Notes: generated from the sequence alone by a model not told the origin. DNA of 64,000 nucleotides from Poa pratensis (GCA_947311845.1 CAMZMU010000096.1:17647833-17711832); one strand, 5' to 3'; positions 34,541 to 47,078 are shown, counted from the stretch's first letter. Program-made: numbers and translations.

Positions 34541-34863
34541 TCGTCTTGTACCCTTTTTTTTTTTGGCGAAACACGGTACAACAAGGACGCTCATATACAC
34601 GCGCATACACCCACCCCTATGAACGCACACACGCACACCCTACCCCTATGACCACCTCCGAGAGACTGAGCCGGCGGATCAGGTCTTGAGATTGACGAAG
34701 TCTCCACAAGCGGCTCGCTGTCGATGGGAACGTCGCCTCCCACTGAAGAATATTTCGCCTAAATGAGAAACACCAGCGTCAAACCTAGGGTTTAAACTCT
34801 GGTGGGCTAGGAATACAACCACCTTCTTAACCATCTTGCCACAGGCAAGTTCTCTCGTCTTGT
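34541..34863 (-). mobile_element. SINE-like retroposon
   Basis: TCGTCTTGT occurs at 34541-34549 and again at 34855-34863 as a target duplication. Between them, on the minus strand, the unit starts with a tRNA-like part (GGCAAGATGGTTAAGAAGG, then a B-box-like GAGTTTAAACCCTAGG) and ends in a poly(A) tail seen as T's at 34554-34564. That is the tRNA-derived SINE layout, transcribed by RNA polymerase III. Confidence 0.75.
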
Positions 34864-35607
34864 CCTAATCAGCTACCTGCCCGTTGATTCAGTTTCATCC
34901 AAGCAATCGAATGCGTCCCAGGCCAGCTTTTGGTAGATCGGTACGGAGGAAAGCGTCGTGGCACGCACATCCTTCTGCCCATGCATCGCGAGACATGGGA
35001 CTTGAGTACGTTCACCTTGTCCTTTTGATGCATGCGCAGCAGTAGATGCACGGATCTAGACGTAAAATGATGCTCGTTACTCTGTGTGAAACCCGTGTAC
35101 TCATGCATACATCAAATCTGAAAAAGAAGCGTCTGAGAGGGACTGTATACCATTTGGGCAAGAGCTGACTGGGATTGTTTATTTTTTTAATATGAAGATT
35201 CCGGAAGATATTGACATTGCTATGATCCATGCTGATGTTAAGAGTGTCAGAAAGTTTCCAATGGTTGGTTAATTCTCGACAAAACCCTAGGTTTGTGATA
35301 TTCATTTTTTCCTCGAAGCAATCATTGAACAAAGTAGTCTAAATGAAGCTACATTTGTTCTGGTGGAAGATGATGAAGATGGTACAATTTAAAAAAAAAC
35401 AGAAGGCAAATGATACTGACATAGGGGAAACCTCTACACACCCGCAGAGGGCGCAGAGTGGTAGAATTATGAATTCCAAAATTACCATGACCTGTTTATA
35501 TCTGGTTTAAACTCTCATAAGATTGTGAAAGTTTTTTCATATTGTGATCGACCATTTGCAAATTATAGCCTCTTCAAAAGTCCGAGTGCATCTTTTTTCA
35601 GCATCAA
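34864..35607. other. Spacer without a supported gene
   Basis: Mixed AT-rich sequence with short spurious frames only. Confidence 0.45.
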
Positions 35608-35681
35608 CATGCCGGTATAAGTAGCAGACCCATAAACTCCGTGACATGCCGGTATAAGTAGCAGACCCATAAACTCCGTGA
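35608..35681 (+). repeat. Perfect 37-bp tandem duplication
   Basis: A unit starting CATGCCGGTATAAGTAGCAG and ending AAACTCCGTGA occurs at 35608-35644 and 35645-35681 without a mismatch. The second copy overlaps the left target duplication of the retroposon that follows. Confidence 0.9.
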
Positions 35682-37317
35682 AGGTGCTGTGAACGCTCCG
35701 CTCCTGTGCCGCACCCAGGCGGCATCAGGGCGTCCCCTCTCGCGCCGCCACCACCTCTCCCCTTCGCGCCATTCCCGCCGCTGCTGCGCCGGCCTCCAGG
35801 CTGTGGCGGCGGCGGCGCTCCCCGCTGCCACACAACTGGCAGTGGGGGTGTTTCCCTTCCTCGTCCAAGCGTGGGTGGGCACCGGGCCCGGCTGGGACGG
35901 CGACGGCGTCCCGCCGCCGCAGGAACGCCGGAGCGGCGGCTCCGGGACCGCGTTGGCTGCGGGGTGGAGGATCCAGGGCCTCTGCGCCCGGATCTGGCAG
36001 GGGGCGGACCTAGCCGTGCGGGCGGCGGGTTTGAGCCCATGAGGTCGCGGCGGCGCGGGCAGGCTGCGGCCTGCGGCGGTGGCGGTTGGTGCAGCGCGGG
36101 GCGCATGGCCCGGGGGCAGGGGGCGTCAGGTTCTGGGCCTGTGAGGGCCGCATCTGGGCCGCGCAGTTTCGTTGTCGAGGTGCACGGGCGGGCGACAAAG
36201 GTGGTGCTGGGTGCTTCGGTGTGGTGGTCGGCAACGAAGGAGTGATTCTCTGCAAGCCCTGCTCCATGGTCTTGATGATCTGCGGCCTTTTCTGATGTGG
36301 AGGAGCTCCGGGCAAAAGCCCTGCACTGACCACGGTCAGTGCCGGCGACAATGGCACTTCGGGCGTCATCTCCCTCCTTGGAGGTGTCACCGTGGACTCC
36401 ATTTCCTCTCCGAAAAAGGTCCAGGTTCTCCGGGTGAAAACCTAGGCTCCGGTTGCTCGGAGCGGACGACGGCGGCGTTTCCGTCGCTTCCCTCTTGGGG
36501 GCGTCGTCTTGGAGACCAGCTGATGTCTTTTGCGCGGAGCTCCTTTTGCGCCAATGTTTGGTGGACGTCGGGGCAGCGGCTCCGGATGGAGGTTGTGCGC
36601 TGAGGTGACGGCCTCGGGGAGCGATGCAGCGGCGACTCTATGGGGTAGTGTTGTTGCCCCGCATGGCGTGGGCGACAATCTCGAGCTGTGAGGTAGCGGG
36701 GTTGTCGGCTCGGTCGACGCATCCTAGTGGGGGTGGTCTGGCAGTATGTCGAGGCGGCGGGCTCGGATGTGGTGTGGCGGCCGTGGTCTGCGGGTAGTTG
36801 CTCTGTGCAGTTTGGGCTGCGGGCAGCTAGGTCGTGCGGCGTTGCAGCTCAGGTGCGAGCGGTGGCATGTCGGGGCGGCGGCCACGGAAGGTGGTACAGG
36901 TGGATTGCGCAGGGTGTGACAGAGAGGTGGATGTCGGGGCGGCGGCTCCGAGTTTTTTGCAACATTGCGGGTGCTCCACCTTTGTGTCGTGTGGGCGACA
37001 AGGTTGCTCACGGTGTTGGTCGTCGTCGGGGCTCCTGGTGGGGTGGTCGCTTTGATCTACGTTGGAGCGTCCCGTGGCTGCTCCTCTCGTAGCAGTTACG
37101 ACTTCTTCTCTCCGGCAAGGGTGGATGGCTGACCGGCTCTTTGCGGAGTGGTGTTGGAGCTTGGTTCTAGTTGTTTCCCGAGGTTGTGGGGGTTTCGCCC
37201 CGTGGGGTTGTATGGTTTTCGCCCGGTTTCATCCGATAATAAACCGGGCACCTTCTGCTTAATAAATGGTTAAGGCAAATCTTTTGCCTTCGATTTCAAA
37301 AAAAAAACTCCGTGAAG
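35671..37317 (+). mobile_element. Retroposed GC-rich unit with 13-bp target duplication
   Basis: AAACTCCGTGAAG at 35671-35683 and 37305-37317 brackets about 1.6 kb. The unit ends with AATAAACCGGGCACC, TTAATAAATGGTTAAGG and TTCGATTTCAAAAAAA, i.e. a LINE-like tail. The body is GC-rich with long but unrecognisable frames and no RT or endonuclease motif. Its last 550 bp match 33703-34215 in the opposite orientation. Confidence 0.75.
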
Positions 37318-40300
37318 TTTGGTCAAACTGCACATTAAAGTGCTGAAGATGTTCATTTTTTCGTATAAATCACAAAGTAAAAAATGTGGCTGGATTGCTT
37401 TTGTTTTTGTACCCACTTTGATCTGGAGGATTCCTAAAGAGCAAGTATATAAATAATTATATTTCGTAAAAAAATGGATATGACATTGTTACACATATAG
37501 ACTTTCCTTAGGTATGGTTCTGTGACCATAGTTTGACCGATCGTCTGAGCGGTGCACAACCATATATGAGGCACGATGTTGTTCGCCTCGCGTTCTTCTT
37601 TGGTTTGGCTGCGTTCTATGGGGAAACCTATAAATTTGACCTCCTTTTGAAACTTTAGCACAAAATAACTATTTTGTAATAATTTCAAAATTAAGTCTCT
37701 TTCACGGCTCTTTCCATAACACGTCGATGGTTTCGAGATTCTTTTGGTAATAGATTATTTTTGTCCTGAAGTTTCAAAAAAAGGTCAATTTTACTGTTTT
37801 CACCCGTCCCATCGGCGGTGTAGCATGGTTGCTGAAACGGAGGCACGGCGCGGGAGCTTTTTCAGGACGTATCTGTGACTTGTTGCCGATTGACACCTGA
37901 TAGGTTGGTGACAACTGACAAGAGCGCGCGTTGCCAATCGAAGCATGCAATGGACTAATCATGAATCCCCCATGGGAAACAGGTGCGCTCACATTGACAT
38001 GTCAGTCTCACCGTCGATCGGCTAGTAAATTTCTCTAACCCTCGTGCATAGCCCAATGGATATGCCCAGTCTTCACCCGGTTAATTTCTCTGCCTTAAAA
38101 CAGTAAGTGCTAATTACAGTAGGCTGTGAAATATGATCAACATGCTGTTGCATAACACAAACTGCAGGGAGTAGCAAACATGTCTTCTCTAGACGGAAAT
38201 TCTGTATTTTTGAGCAAGCAACCAAGGGTAGGCTAGCCAAGAGGGTAGAGGAGGGAGCAAGAGATTATTCCAATGATGAGGCGGAGCGAATGGAGACAAG
38301 CCAGGATGTCTGCATCGCGAAGCGTGCAGGTCTGTGGGGCACCGAAATCTGCTACGGTCTTGTTCGTCCACGAGAAAATAATTACAGGTCGGCCTACTGC
38401 CACTGTTGCTGTTTTTGTTTGTATCTTTTCTCATTTCTTACCATGATGATAAACTAAGATGCCATCATGCACATTGACCGCATGATTTCCTCCCGTCTAA
38501 TCTCTCTTATTCTCCTCGGAATTTGTTCAGGAGATTGCATCTGAGGAATAGAAAAAAAGCAGACACTAATTGGCAGATCACTGTTGGCGGCACTCGAAAT
38601 GTTGCTCGTGGAGGCGGCAATAATAATTTGATGGGTGACCGTTCACTGCCGACTTGGTTGTTTACGACGGGTGCAACTCGACGGTTGCGTAATGATTTGC
38701 ATGCATGCTAGTAGATCATACAGTGGCGCCACTTTCTTGCGGACAAACAAAACGTACGGCCGTGCTTTCTTGTAAGTAGTATCCACCTTCCGATTTCGAG
38801 GGCGTGCAGACATTTGGTCAGAGTACTGTTCTGAAATCACGAAGATATTAGTCCTTCCACATACCCGGTTTTCTTGTCTTCACGAGCGTGAACTCTTCCG
38901 CGGCTAGATGGTCAGCTGTCTGAAGCGCCAAGCGTCAGATCGCGGGTGGTGTCTCCCCCTCGGTCTTGTTATATTTTTTTTGTCTTCACGAGCAAATAAA
39001 AAAATGAAGGATATTTGAGGGCAAAAATTACAACAAGAAAGGTCCTACTGAATCAGTATCTTTAGTCTAAAATTCATTTTGGAACGGCAGTTTTGTCTCC
39101 TCGGTTTTTAAAATGCGTTCTAAACGCATTTAGAAGTATAAAAATGATAATTTTTACTTACAAATTTTTATTCTATGTGCTCGTAAATTCGTTTCATGAA
39201 AAATGGGAAATTTGTGTGTCATGTGTAAAAAAACTTTTAAATTCACAGCTAGAGGCTTTTCTCGAGACATTTTTTCTTTTTTACATGACACAAAAAAATG
39301 TCGTTTTGCCTTGAAACTTGACATACACACATAGAATGTCGATGTACGCGCCAAATTTTTGTTCAACTATTTTTGACATTTTGAAATGTTTTTCATGTGA
39401 GCATATGCTCCCACGAGCCAAAGCACCCCTCCCGTATATTTGAGTAATGTGTCAAATTCTAGATTCCACCAATTTTATAATGCTAAAGAGAATCTTCTTT
39501 TGTTGGGATGATAAGGCATATCTGTCTGGTTTTCAGAAATTTTCCTTCTTGAGGATTATTTTAGACGTGTGTGAGTAATTGTGAAGCAAGGAATCAAACC
39601 GAGAGCCCATAACTTTAAGCAATGCGACTGTACAGCCCAATGAATATGGGCCCGTGAGGCACAGGTTGGTTTAAAGTGATGAAAGCTCAATTAGATCGAA
39701 CCTTCTAACCCTTTTATAGTTTCCTTTTTGTTCTGCCGGAATGTTATGTAGTACCAGCGACCAGTAACAGATCAGCTCATGAGCTGGCCACACTTGTGGT
39801 TGGAGAACTTACCACCTGATGTAACAGCTCAGTCGCTGAGCCGTGCCAATGGAGTACATGTATTCCACACTATGAAGCGTAACAGCTACCCAGAGGTAGT
39901 ATAGAGGCTGCATACACCTGCAGTTCATAGTACTGCATTCTTGATCTATGAGGGATTAGTAGTACATGAGTAAATACACAAAGAGTATTGTTCTGGTAAA
40001 ATATATTCCCTATGAATAGCACCTAATAACAAAATTGATTACACACATTCAAGTTCATGCCTATATATCAGATATCGATAGACTAGGAATCAGAAGAAAC
40101 AAAGAATAGTACATGGGCACACAATACGTTTGCCAACATATAAACTGAAATTGTTCTCAACAGGTAAATTAGCTGCAGGAATCTATTTACAAAATTTACA
40201 GCATCACCTATCATGTCAGGTTCATCATCATCACCGCAATCTAAATCGTACCAAGTCAAACGCTTGTTTGCTCTGACAGGAAACCCGAGTTATTATCTGC

Positions 40301-40377
40301 AGCTCAGGGACGGCGAACTTGCCAAAGCCATCAGTGACATCAGACCAACCAATCAGGAGCTATACATTGTGGTCGTG
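37318..40377. other. Intergenic stretch, with 3' UTR of the PEPKR2-like gene at the right
   Basis: Mostly AT-rich, with no gene or clear transposon boundary. The part just below 40377 should contain the 3' UTR of the minus-strand kinase gene; the poly(A) site could not be fixed. Confidence 0.5.
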
Positions 40378-43300
40378 TCAGAATGCCGTGCAGAGATTAC
40401 TCTTCAGGTTTGAAGAGCACTCCTGCTGTATGGGAATGGCGGGGCTGCAAAGGCGAGTCCTTTTCGGCTCTGATATTCTAACATGTGTTATTGCTGCTGT
40501 CAGCGCATCGACTATGCCACCTTCTTCCTGGTCCTCAGACCGCTGGCTTGACGAATATGAAGCTGACGACTCACTATGTGATCTAATTCTTTCCCATGGA
40601 AGTTTGGGTGATACAACCTTGTTAGTGACACATACATTAGGAGTTACGGCCTTCAGGGTACATTCCGTGTAGAACAACACCCATGGATGACCTGGAATAA
40701 GTATCAAGAAGAAATTAGAAACTTGAACTATCAACATCAAGTTACGCTATTTATGAATTGTTTGAACTTACTAAGAACTTGATCAGCAGTTATCCTAGAG
40801 GAGACATCTCGATCCAACATTCGACTAATGAGATCTCGTCCATAAACTGACATTGATTCCCATGGGCCGCTGTGAAAATCAAGCTCAACTGTCTTTATAG
40901 CTTCAAAGACAGCTTCTAAAGAGCCCCCTTGAAATGGAAGTGAACCAAGCAGTAGTACATGGAGTAGCACCCCGGCACCCCATATGTCTACTTCCTCAGA
41001 ATAACTCCCTGATAGAACCTCAGGCGCCACATAGGCTGGGCTCCCAGCAACGCCAGACAATTTCTGACCTGTTTGTGGAGATCGAAACATCAGCTAATAT
41101 AAAACATGAATTCTAGTTACAAGCATTTATACATATGACGGTCCAAATAAAGCCCTAACATAAGGTCTAGTGCTTTTCAGGAGATGAAGCGGAAATCAAA
41201 ACTATATAAAGCTAACAGAGCAAGTAAAACAGCATCAAAGCTCTAAGCATCCACATCCACTGGATCTAAATTAGGCGGTACTGAATACGTTAAACTTTGA
41301 TATTAGTTCAAATAAATAACACAAATATTGTCATTTTGTATCATTTGCTAGATTCAGCTTCCCTTCTGGTCTAGCTATTACTGTCCATCCCTCAGTGTTC
41401 ATGTAGCTAATTCCTCACACTGAGCTCCACCTTAGCACACTGGCAGTGGCATTTAAGACAACAGATGCATCACTGTAGCAGGACAGAAGAAGCTCAAGAG
41501 GATTGATGTGAGTCTGAGTCAGTGAGTGTCACCAAAAATGCCCAAAGAAAACAGCGGCGTACCGCATTGCATTAGTGGGTTAACTAGCATAGAGTTAGAA
41601 CAGAGGATAGACACATTGGAAACAAAAGGTAATACTGCAAAACTGCTAAAATCTAAAGTTACCTTACAAAACATAAACAGCTGTTCATAAGAACCAGTGC
41701 CCCTGCAGCCATGACAACTCCAACTCACAGACTATACGACTCCATGCAGACAGACACCACACCACTTCCTAATTCATCAAAATGACTTCGACCATATTCA
41801 AACATGACAAAGCCTGTTTGGTATGCTCAAGAACACTATGTTGGCCCTCAGACTCAGTCACACAGGTACTTGCAGGAGAATGCCATAGAAATTTAACATC
41901 AACAGAAGGATTATATAGCTATCAGTATAGATTCTCAACTTCCAAATTGTACGCAAATAAACAAAATTAGTATCAGCACTACCACAGAAACAATGAGATC
42001 AAATATCAACTCGTGACTCTAAATAACACATTTACACTCATTTATGGGTACGTACAATACAAATCATTTCTTCAATTGCATTAACATGAAAAATATTGAA
42101 ACAGTATGCAGCACTGATTTAAGGACTCTGAGCAAAAAAGATCCATCATAGCCGACTCAGCATGGACTTACATAACTCGAGAACCTAAATCTTGAAGCAA
42201 AACTGGGGTCATCCTACTTATCACAACCACCGTAACCAAATGACCCAAGTCAGTGAATATCACTTAGTATCAATCAGAAGAATGAAACATGAAACTGTCT
42301 GAACTATAGCGGGTCTCAGACTGCGGAATACTTGCAGATGAATGAATCCAGAAACTGTGGAATATTTAGGATTCAATTGTCCATAGATGCAGGTTCTCAA
42401 CTTCAAAACTCAATTCAACTAACTGAATTTTCTTATCATATCGAGCAAAGGGAGATAAGACATGAATAAACTTCCTATCAACTCATAACTCAAACTATGG
42501 AATGAGCTTACACATGTTTCTTTGAATAAGGACAATCTATAGACAATGTTCTTCTGATGGAGTGCACACGAAACATAGTATCAGTGATTTAGGCCAAGTT
42601 ATACAGGACTGGTACCAAGCTAGATTTTGACAATTGCCAACAAACGAGGACTCTGAGAACAAGGGAGCTGACAACTTGAAGACAAATTGAGTTATATGAC
42701 CAACCCATGCAGGCCTGAACTAGCAAAGGTGACTGAATCACTTGTCCAATAAAAGTATGTAGCATCTGATATATTGGAAGTGTCGAACTGACTCGTTTAG
42801 AACACATTTGATTAGCTGATATGAGATTAGCACGGCCACAAACATGGGCAACCTGCGAGAGTGCTAGGAATCATAGTGGACGAATGTGTATTTGCATAAC
42901 AAGTGGATTTGGTTGAATCCTGAGACCTACCTTAATCCCAGTAACATGAAAAATCAATAATATACACAGATCAACTGTCTACAGCCATCCATTCTAGTTG
43001 TTGCAACAACATGCCAATTATTAAAGATTACGGAACCTTTTACGGTCCAACATTCTAGTTGATCTTCTACTACTTGTAATTGATTTAGTTTTGCAAGGAA
43101 GCGACTCAAGATTGTAAATTGTGCTGATGGACGGCCATTGCTCTGAAACAGGGAAAACTCAACATAGAGTATCCTAAATGTTAGTATCATCTAGAGCTTC
43201 AAAGTAAAATAGGACTAGCAACGTTGCATGAACTTTACCATTAATAACTCGTGCAGCCAATCCAAAATCTGCAAGTTTCATCTTCCCAGCCTTGGTGAGC

Positions 43301-43985
43301 AAGATATTCTCGGGCTTAACGTCCCTGTGGATGACGCCCATTTCATGGCAGTACTTGAGGACGAGCATGAGATCCTTGATGATGACGGCGGCCCTGTGCT
43401 CGGAGACACTTCCGTCCCTTGCAATCTCGTCGAGCAGGCGGCCGCCGGCGCAGAGCTCCATGACGAGGTAGAACTTGTCGGCGTCCTCGAAGACGGACTT
43501 GAGGGTGACGACGCCCGGGTGGCCCGAGAGGTGCTGCATGATCTCGACCTCGCGGTGGACCGTCTCCTCGCCGTTCTTGGGCAGCGCCTTGCAGGCGAAC
43601 TCCTCGCCCCCGCCTTGGCGCGGCAGATCCGGACGGAGCCGAACTTGCCGTGGCCGATCTCGGCGCCGAGCTCGTACTCGCTGTCCAGCCGCTTCTTGCG
43701 GCCGATGCGGGTCGCGGACTCGATGCAGCCCACCTTGCGCTTGAGGCCGCGGCCGGGGCTGTCGGGGGCCGCCCGCCCGCTGGCCGGCGGCGCCGTCATG
43801 ACGACGCCGCGGCGGACGGAGGTGGAGGGGGAGGCATCGGCGGGGGAGGGGTTCTTTTTCTTCTTGTTGTTCTTGTCGGGCCGCGGCTTCCGCTCGCGGC
43901 AGGTGCGCTTGCGGTCAGCGGAGGCGTCGTGGAGGGAGCCGGCGAGGGAGCGCGCCCCCTTGCGCTTCCGCGGCAGGGACTCCAT
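40378..43985 (-). CDS. PEPKR2: Serine/threonine kinase, PEPKR2-like (one-base frameshift in exon 1)
   Basis: Three coding exons: 43985-43239, 41068-40772 and 40691-40378. Introns are GT..AG (2170 and 80 bp) and exon phases agree. The N-terminal 100 residues are basic and disordered. The kinase domain starts near residue 104 with the glycine loop GHGKFGSV. The catalytic HRDVKPEN and DFG are in exon 1, YVAPEVL and the C-lobe in exon 2, and HPW closing the lobe in exon 3, followed by a Ser-rich tail ending at 40378. This is the CDPK/SnRK-superfamily kinase called PEP carboxylase kinase-related 2. Its substrate is not established from sequence. After CRAKAG (about residue 126) the frame shifts by one base at a C run on the plus strand (43607-43611), upstream of the ATP-binding lysine (FACKALPK). 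All downstream coding is in the shifted frame. Without that single base the model would be a normal kinase of about 450 residues. Confidence 0.88.
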
Positions 43986-44400
43986 CGGAGGGGGGAGTGG
44001 GAACCCTAGGCGGCGTGCCGGCGCCTCTTGCGGGTCATGGGGATGGGGATCGGGAGGTTGGTGTGGGGAGATGGGAGATGGGGGGTGGCTCGAGGAGGGG
44101 GAGGAGATGATCAGATGCGGAGGGAGGGAGGACGGTGGGGGCGCGTGGCGTGGGGCTGCCTTTCTTGGACTCGTGTCTGCCGCGGCCGGTGGGTGTCGGT
44201 TCGGGGGATCGGGAGCACGGGAGAGAAGCGAAGGCGGTCTCGTTACGGAAACCGGCCGGCGTGATGGTGCCCGACGGACGGGTGGGTGGTGCGCGGCGAA
44301 ATCACGCGACGGTCCCCGTCCGTCCGTCCGTCCGTCCCTGGAGTCGCCGTTTCGGTAGCGGCGACGGCGATCGGATCTGATGGTGACGGTGCGATTTGTC
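43986..44400 (-). promoter_or_regulatory. 5' UTR and promoter of the PEPKR2-like gene
   Basis: GC-rich sequence upstream of the kinase start, with a (CGTC)n run CGTCCGTCCGTCCGTCC at about 44319-44335. Likely 5' UTR and proximal promoter. No TATA box identified. Confidence 0.4.
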
Positions 44401-44900
44401 TTGGCGTGGCCAGATTTTTATCGGTGCTGCGGAAAGAAGTTTGCGATTTCACACGGTGCGTTGGCGGAGCTTCTGGAAGGATGTGGACTCCCGTTCGTAT
44501 CCGGTATCCGACTCCTTCCGTACGAGTCAATTTGTGTGGGACACGAGTTGTTCATTACGGATTGGAAAAATTCCATTTTCAACTCTTGTAAGCTTCGGCG
44601 AAATGAATTCCAACAACAAAATCCCTATCGATTGTACCTGAACTCAGTAATGCTGGTATGAATTGAACACTGGACTCATTTTTCAGAGAAATGAAATAAA
44701 ATCATCCTTTACAACATCTAATCTCCCTAAAATTTCTGCCTTCTCATGCATCCACGTTGCGGCCCGCAGGTCAGTGGTACATGGATTTTGTGCTATCTCG
44801 TTTGTTGTCTGTGTGTGCTGTTGGTACTGACCGCGGCGTGGGGCCCGCAGGTGCGTGGTGGAGATGGATTCTGTGCGCTCTCTTCTCCCCCAATCGCTCG

Positions 44901-45023
44901 TACTCTCTACTTACATATTGCTTGACTCGCCTATATGTACAGATGTATCTAACACTAAAACACACTAAAAACACTTAAATACATATGAAGTGGTGAGTCA
45001 AGTAATACAAAACGGAGGGAGTA
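44901..45023. mobile_element. Stowaway-like MITE
   Basis: TACTCTCTACTTACATATTG at the left and its imperfect inverse, ending ACGGAGGGAGTA, at the right enclose 123 bp. The inner arms TTGACTCGCC and GGTGAGTCAA also pair. TA at both edges and the CTCCCTCC-like end fit Stowaway. Confidence 0.65.
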
Positions 45024-45480
45024 AATATCTACTCCCGCTACTAAGTGGGCCCATGTGTCACATATGTCTTCTTCGCCGCATCGCGCTCCTCCCCATCGAT
45101 GTAGACCTCACCAAGCCCTGGCGCCATGTCCAACAGCTCTGCCTCGCTTCCCTGAGTGTGTGTCCCGAAGGAATCGAAACGGGAGGTCATCGACACGAGT
45201 TCTCGCTCTGTTTTCTTTGAGTCATCGCCATTGCGGCGTTCTCCTGTACCAACCCCTCATAATCCTCCTCCTTCGGCTCCCTGCCTTCCTAGGTCCTCTG
45301 TAAGCTGCGGGCGCTGCTCTCAAAGTCCGATCATCCCTAAGCCAAGCTACCCACATTGATCGTCCCCGTCGTTGCCGCGCATGGCAACGAGTTGCTTGTT
45401 CGCCATCGCCCTCTACGCAGCGGGGAGCTGTGTTGTAGGTCGTGGGAGCGGATGACGGGCGGAGCTTCGAGGCGGCGAGC

Positions 45481-45592
45481 AAGCTCAGAGGCGGCGAGGA
45501 GGGGGTGAGCGTGGACCTCGAAGGCGACAGGCGAGCAAGCTCAGAGGCGGCGAGGAGGGGGTGAGCGTGGACCTCGAAGGCGACAGGCGAGC
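45481..45592 (+). repeat. Perfect 56-bp tandem duplication
   Basis: A unit starting AAGCTCAGAGGCGGCGAGG and ending GCGACAGGCGAGC occurs at 45481-45536 and 45537-45592 without a mismatch. Confidence 0.9.
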
Positions 45593-46011
45593 TCAGAGGC
45601 GAGGGCATGTCGCGGCGGTGCTGGCTTACGGGAGACGCAGAGGGTGTGCGTTTCTGGGATCGCCAGAGAGGCGGCGGAGCTCGCTGGTTAGCAGACGGAG
45701 AAGGTTGTCGAGGATGGTGGTCATGCGTGTAAGAGAAAAAAAACTAGAGAAAAATATGACATATGGTTCCACTGCCGGTGAAACTAGCCTGTATTACCGG
45801 CCGGGATGCTTTCTTCCTAGTGTGCCAAACAGGAATTCCATTTAGATCGAAATTGCTGAGTTAGGATACAATCGACACGAATTTCAACGTTGGGTTCATT
45901 TTGCCAAAGCTTTACGAGTTCAGTGTTGTAAATGGACTTTTTCCTGCTTCGCGGATTTAGGGTACTCTCACGGGCTGTTCGTGTGGAGCAGAGGGGCACC
46001 GCGTGGTGTCG

Positions 46012-46463
46012 CTCCACTCTATGGATGGCAATGGGTAGGGTATAGGGCAGGTAGAGCAATACCATGCCATACCCGTGTAGAAAATGGTTACAAAACTCTA
46101 CCCATACCCGTACCCACGGGTAAGAAACTTTACCCGTACCCATACCCGACGGGTACCCATACCGTTGGGTACCCAACAGTAGATCAAATAGTACACATGT
46201 TATACATAATTTAACAATCATCACTAACACATTGATAAAATAAAAACATTTATCGCAATTCAATAACATATATTTGAGTACATGACAATTATCTCAACTC
46301 AAATTGACAATTTTACCATAGGTTTACAAGCTCACGAGAATAAAAGTTGGACATCCACGGGTAAGGTATATAAACGGGCAGGGTGTGGGTATAAAATTAT
46401 GCCCATACCCTACCCATGCGGGTCTGGTACCCACGGGTAAAATTGCCATCCTTACTCCACTCT
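46012..46463 (-). mobile_element. hAT-type MITE with GGATGGCAAT termini, copy 2
   Basis: ATGGATGGCAAT at 46021 and ATTGCCATCCTTA ending at 46454 are the termini. CTCCACTCT lies on both sides (46012-46020 and 46455-46463), an exact duplication of 8-9 bp. The body is a shorter, inverted relative of 10581-11117 with the same TACCC/GGGTA-rich arms. Confidence 0.85.
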
Positions 46464-46569
46464 TTGCATTTAATCTATTGCACGGCGCATGCCAAAAGCA
46501 TGTGTGTTGCGGTGTATACCGCTGTTGCTGCATCGGGTAATCACCGTGCGGGCACGGCTGGATCTGGTA

Positions 46570-47078
46570 AGTTTTCTTTCCTCATTCAAAAATGTCCGGA
46601 GCGCCCTCCTCGCAAGAGCGCGCGGCTACTCGGCTCGGTGGCGGCCATGCCGATTGCGAAGCGTGCGGAGCTGCGGGCTGCTGCCAAGAACCTCGAGCAC
46701 ACAGGTACCTCCAAGTCCAATCCCTTTGTTGTTCTTCAAGATATCCCTGATGCGCATTTGGTCTCGGTGATTCACAACATCGGTCTGGTGTTTTCTCTTG
46801 AGGCGGGTTCGCCCTCGGAGGTCCTCTCTTTGGTTCGTGCCAAGGAGGAGGCTCAGGCCTCACTGGCCCTTGCAGCGTTCCGAAAGGAACTGGCTGAGCT
46901 TGCGGCAGTGGGTGATGTCCCTCCTTGGCCAAACGTGGTAGGAGCCACGATGGCGCTTGGGGAGGAGGGTACGGCGCCTCACCCTGGCGCGCACGACCTT
47001 ACTACCTCCACGTCCTCTGCGTGGCGTGGGAGTACAGCCCAGGGTTCCCGTCGAGGACGGAGGAAGAAGGTTGCTTAG
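46570..47078 (+). pseudogene. LINE ORF1 C-terminal part
   Basis: The frame is open from upstream; the first sensible Met is at 46647 (MPIAKRAELRAAAKN). The product is Ala/Glu/Arg-rich with a basic end (GSRRGRRKKVA). The gag-like CCHC knuckle and N-terminus expected of plant L1 ORF1 are missing, which suggests 5' truncation. The stop TAG abuts the ATG of ORF2 without a spacer. Confidence 0.6.

Larger units (their letters stand above)
44401..46011. other. Intergenic stretch with a MITE and a tandem duplication
   Basis: No supported gene. It contains the Stowaway-like unit at 44901-45023 and the 56-bp duplication at 45481-45592. Open frames around 45222-45608 are products of the GC-rich repeat. 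Confidence 0.5.

Noticed and set aside
35537..36245. Long frames on both strands in the GC-rich retroposon
   Set aside because: Overlapping frames in several phases with no motif, as expected from composition alone.
38890..38990. Possible tRNA gene (GGCTAGATGGTCAGCTG)
   Set aside because: No cloverleaf could be built and no B box of the expected form follows.
43278..43600. C-terminal part of the 235-codon kinase frame (SSPARRCPRTARRRST...)
   Set aside because: Out-of-frame translation after the one-base shift; the real kinase residues are in the neighbouring frame.
43228..44358. Plus-strand frame of 376 codons over the kinase exon 1
   Set aside because: Antisense shadow of the PEPKR2-like exon and its GC-rich promoter.
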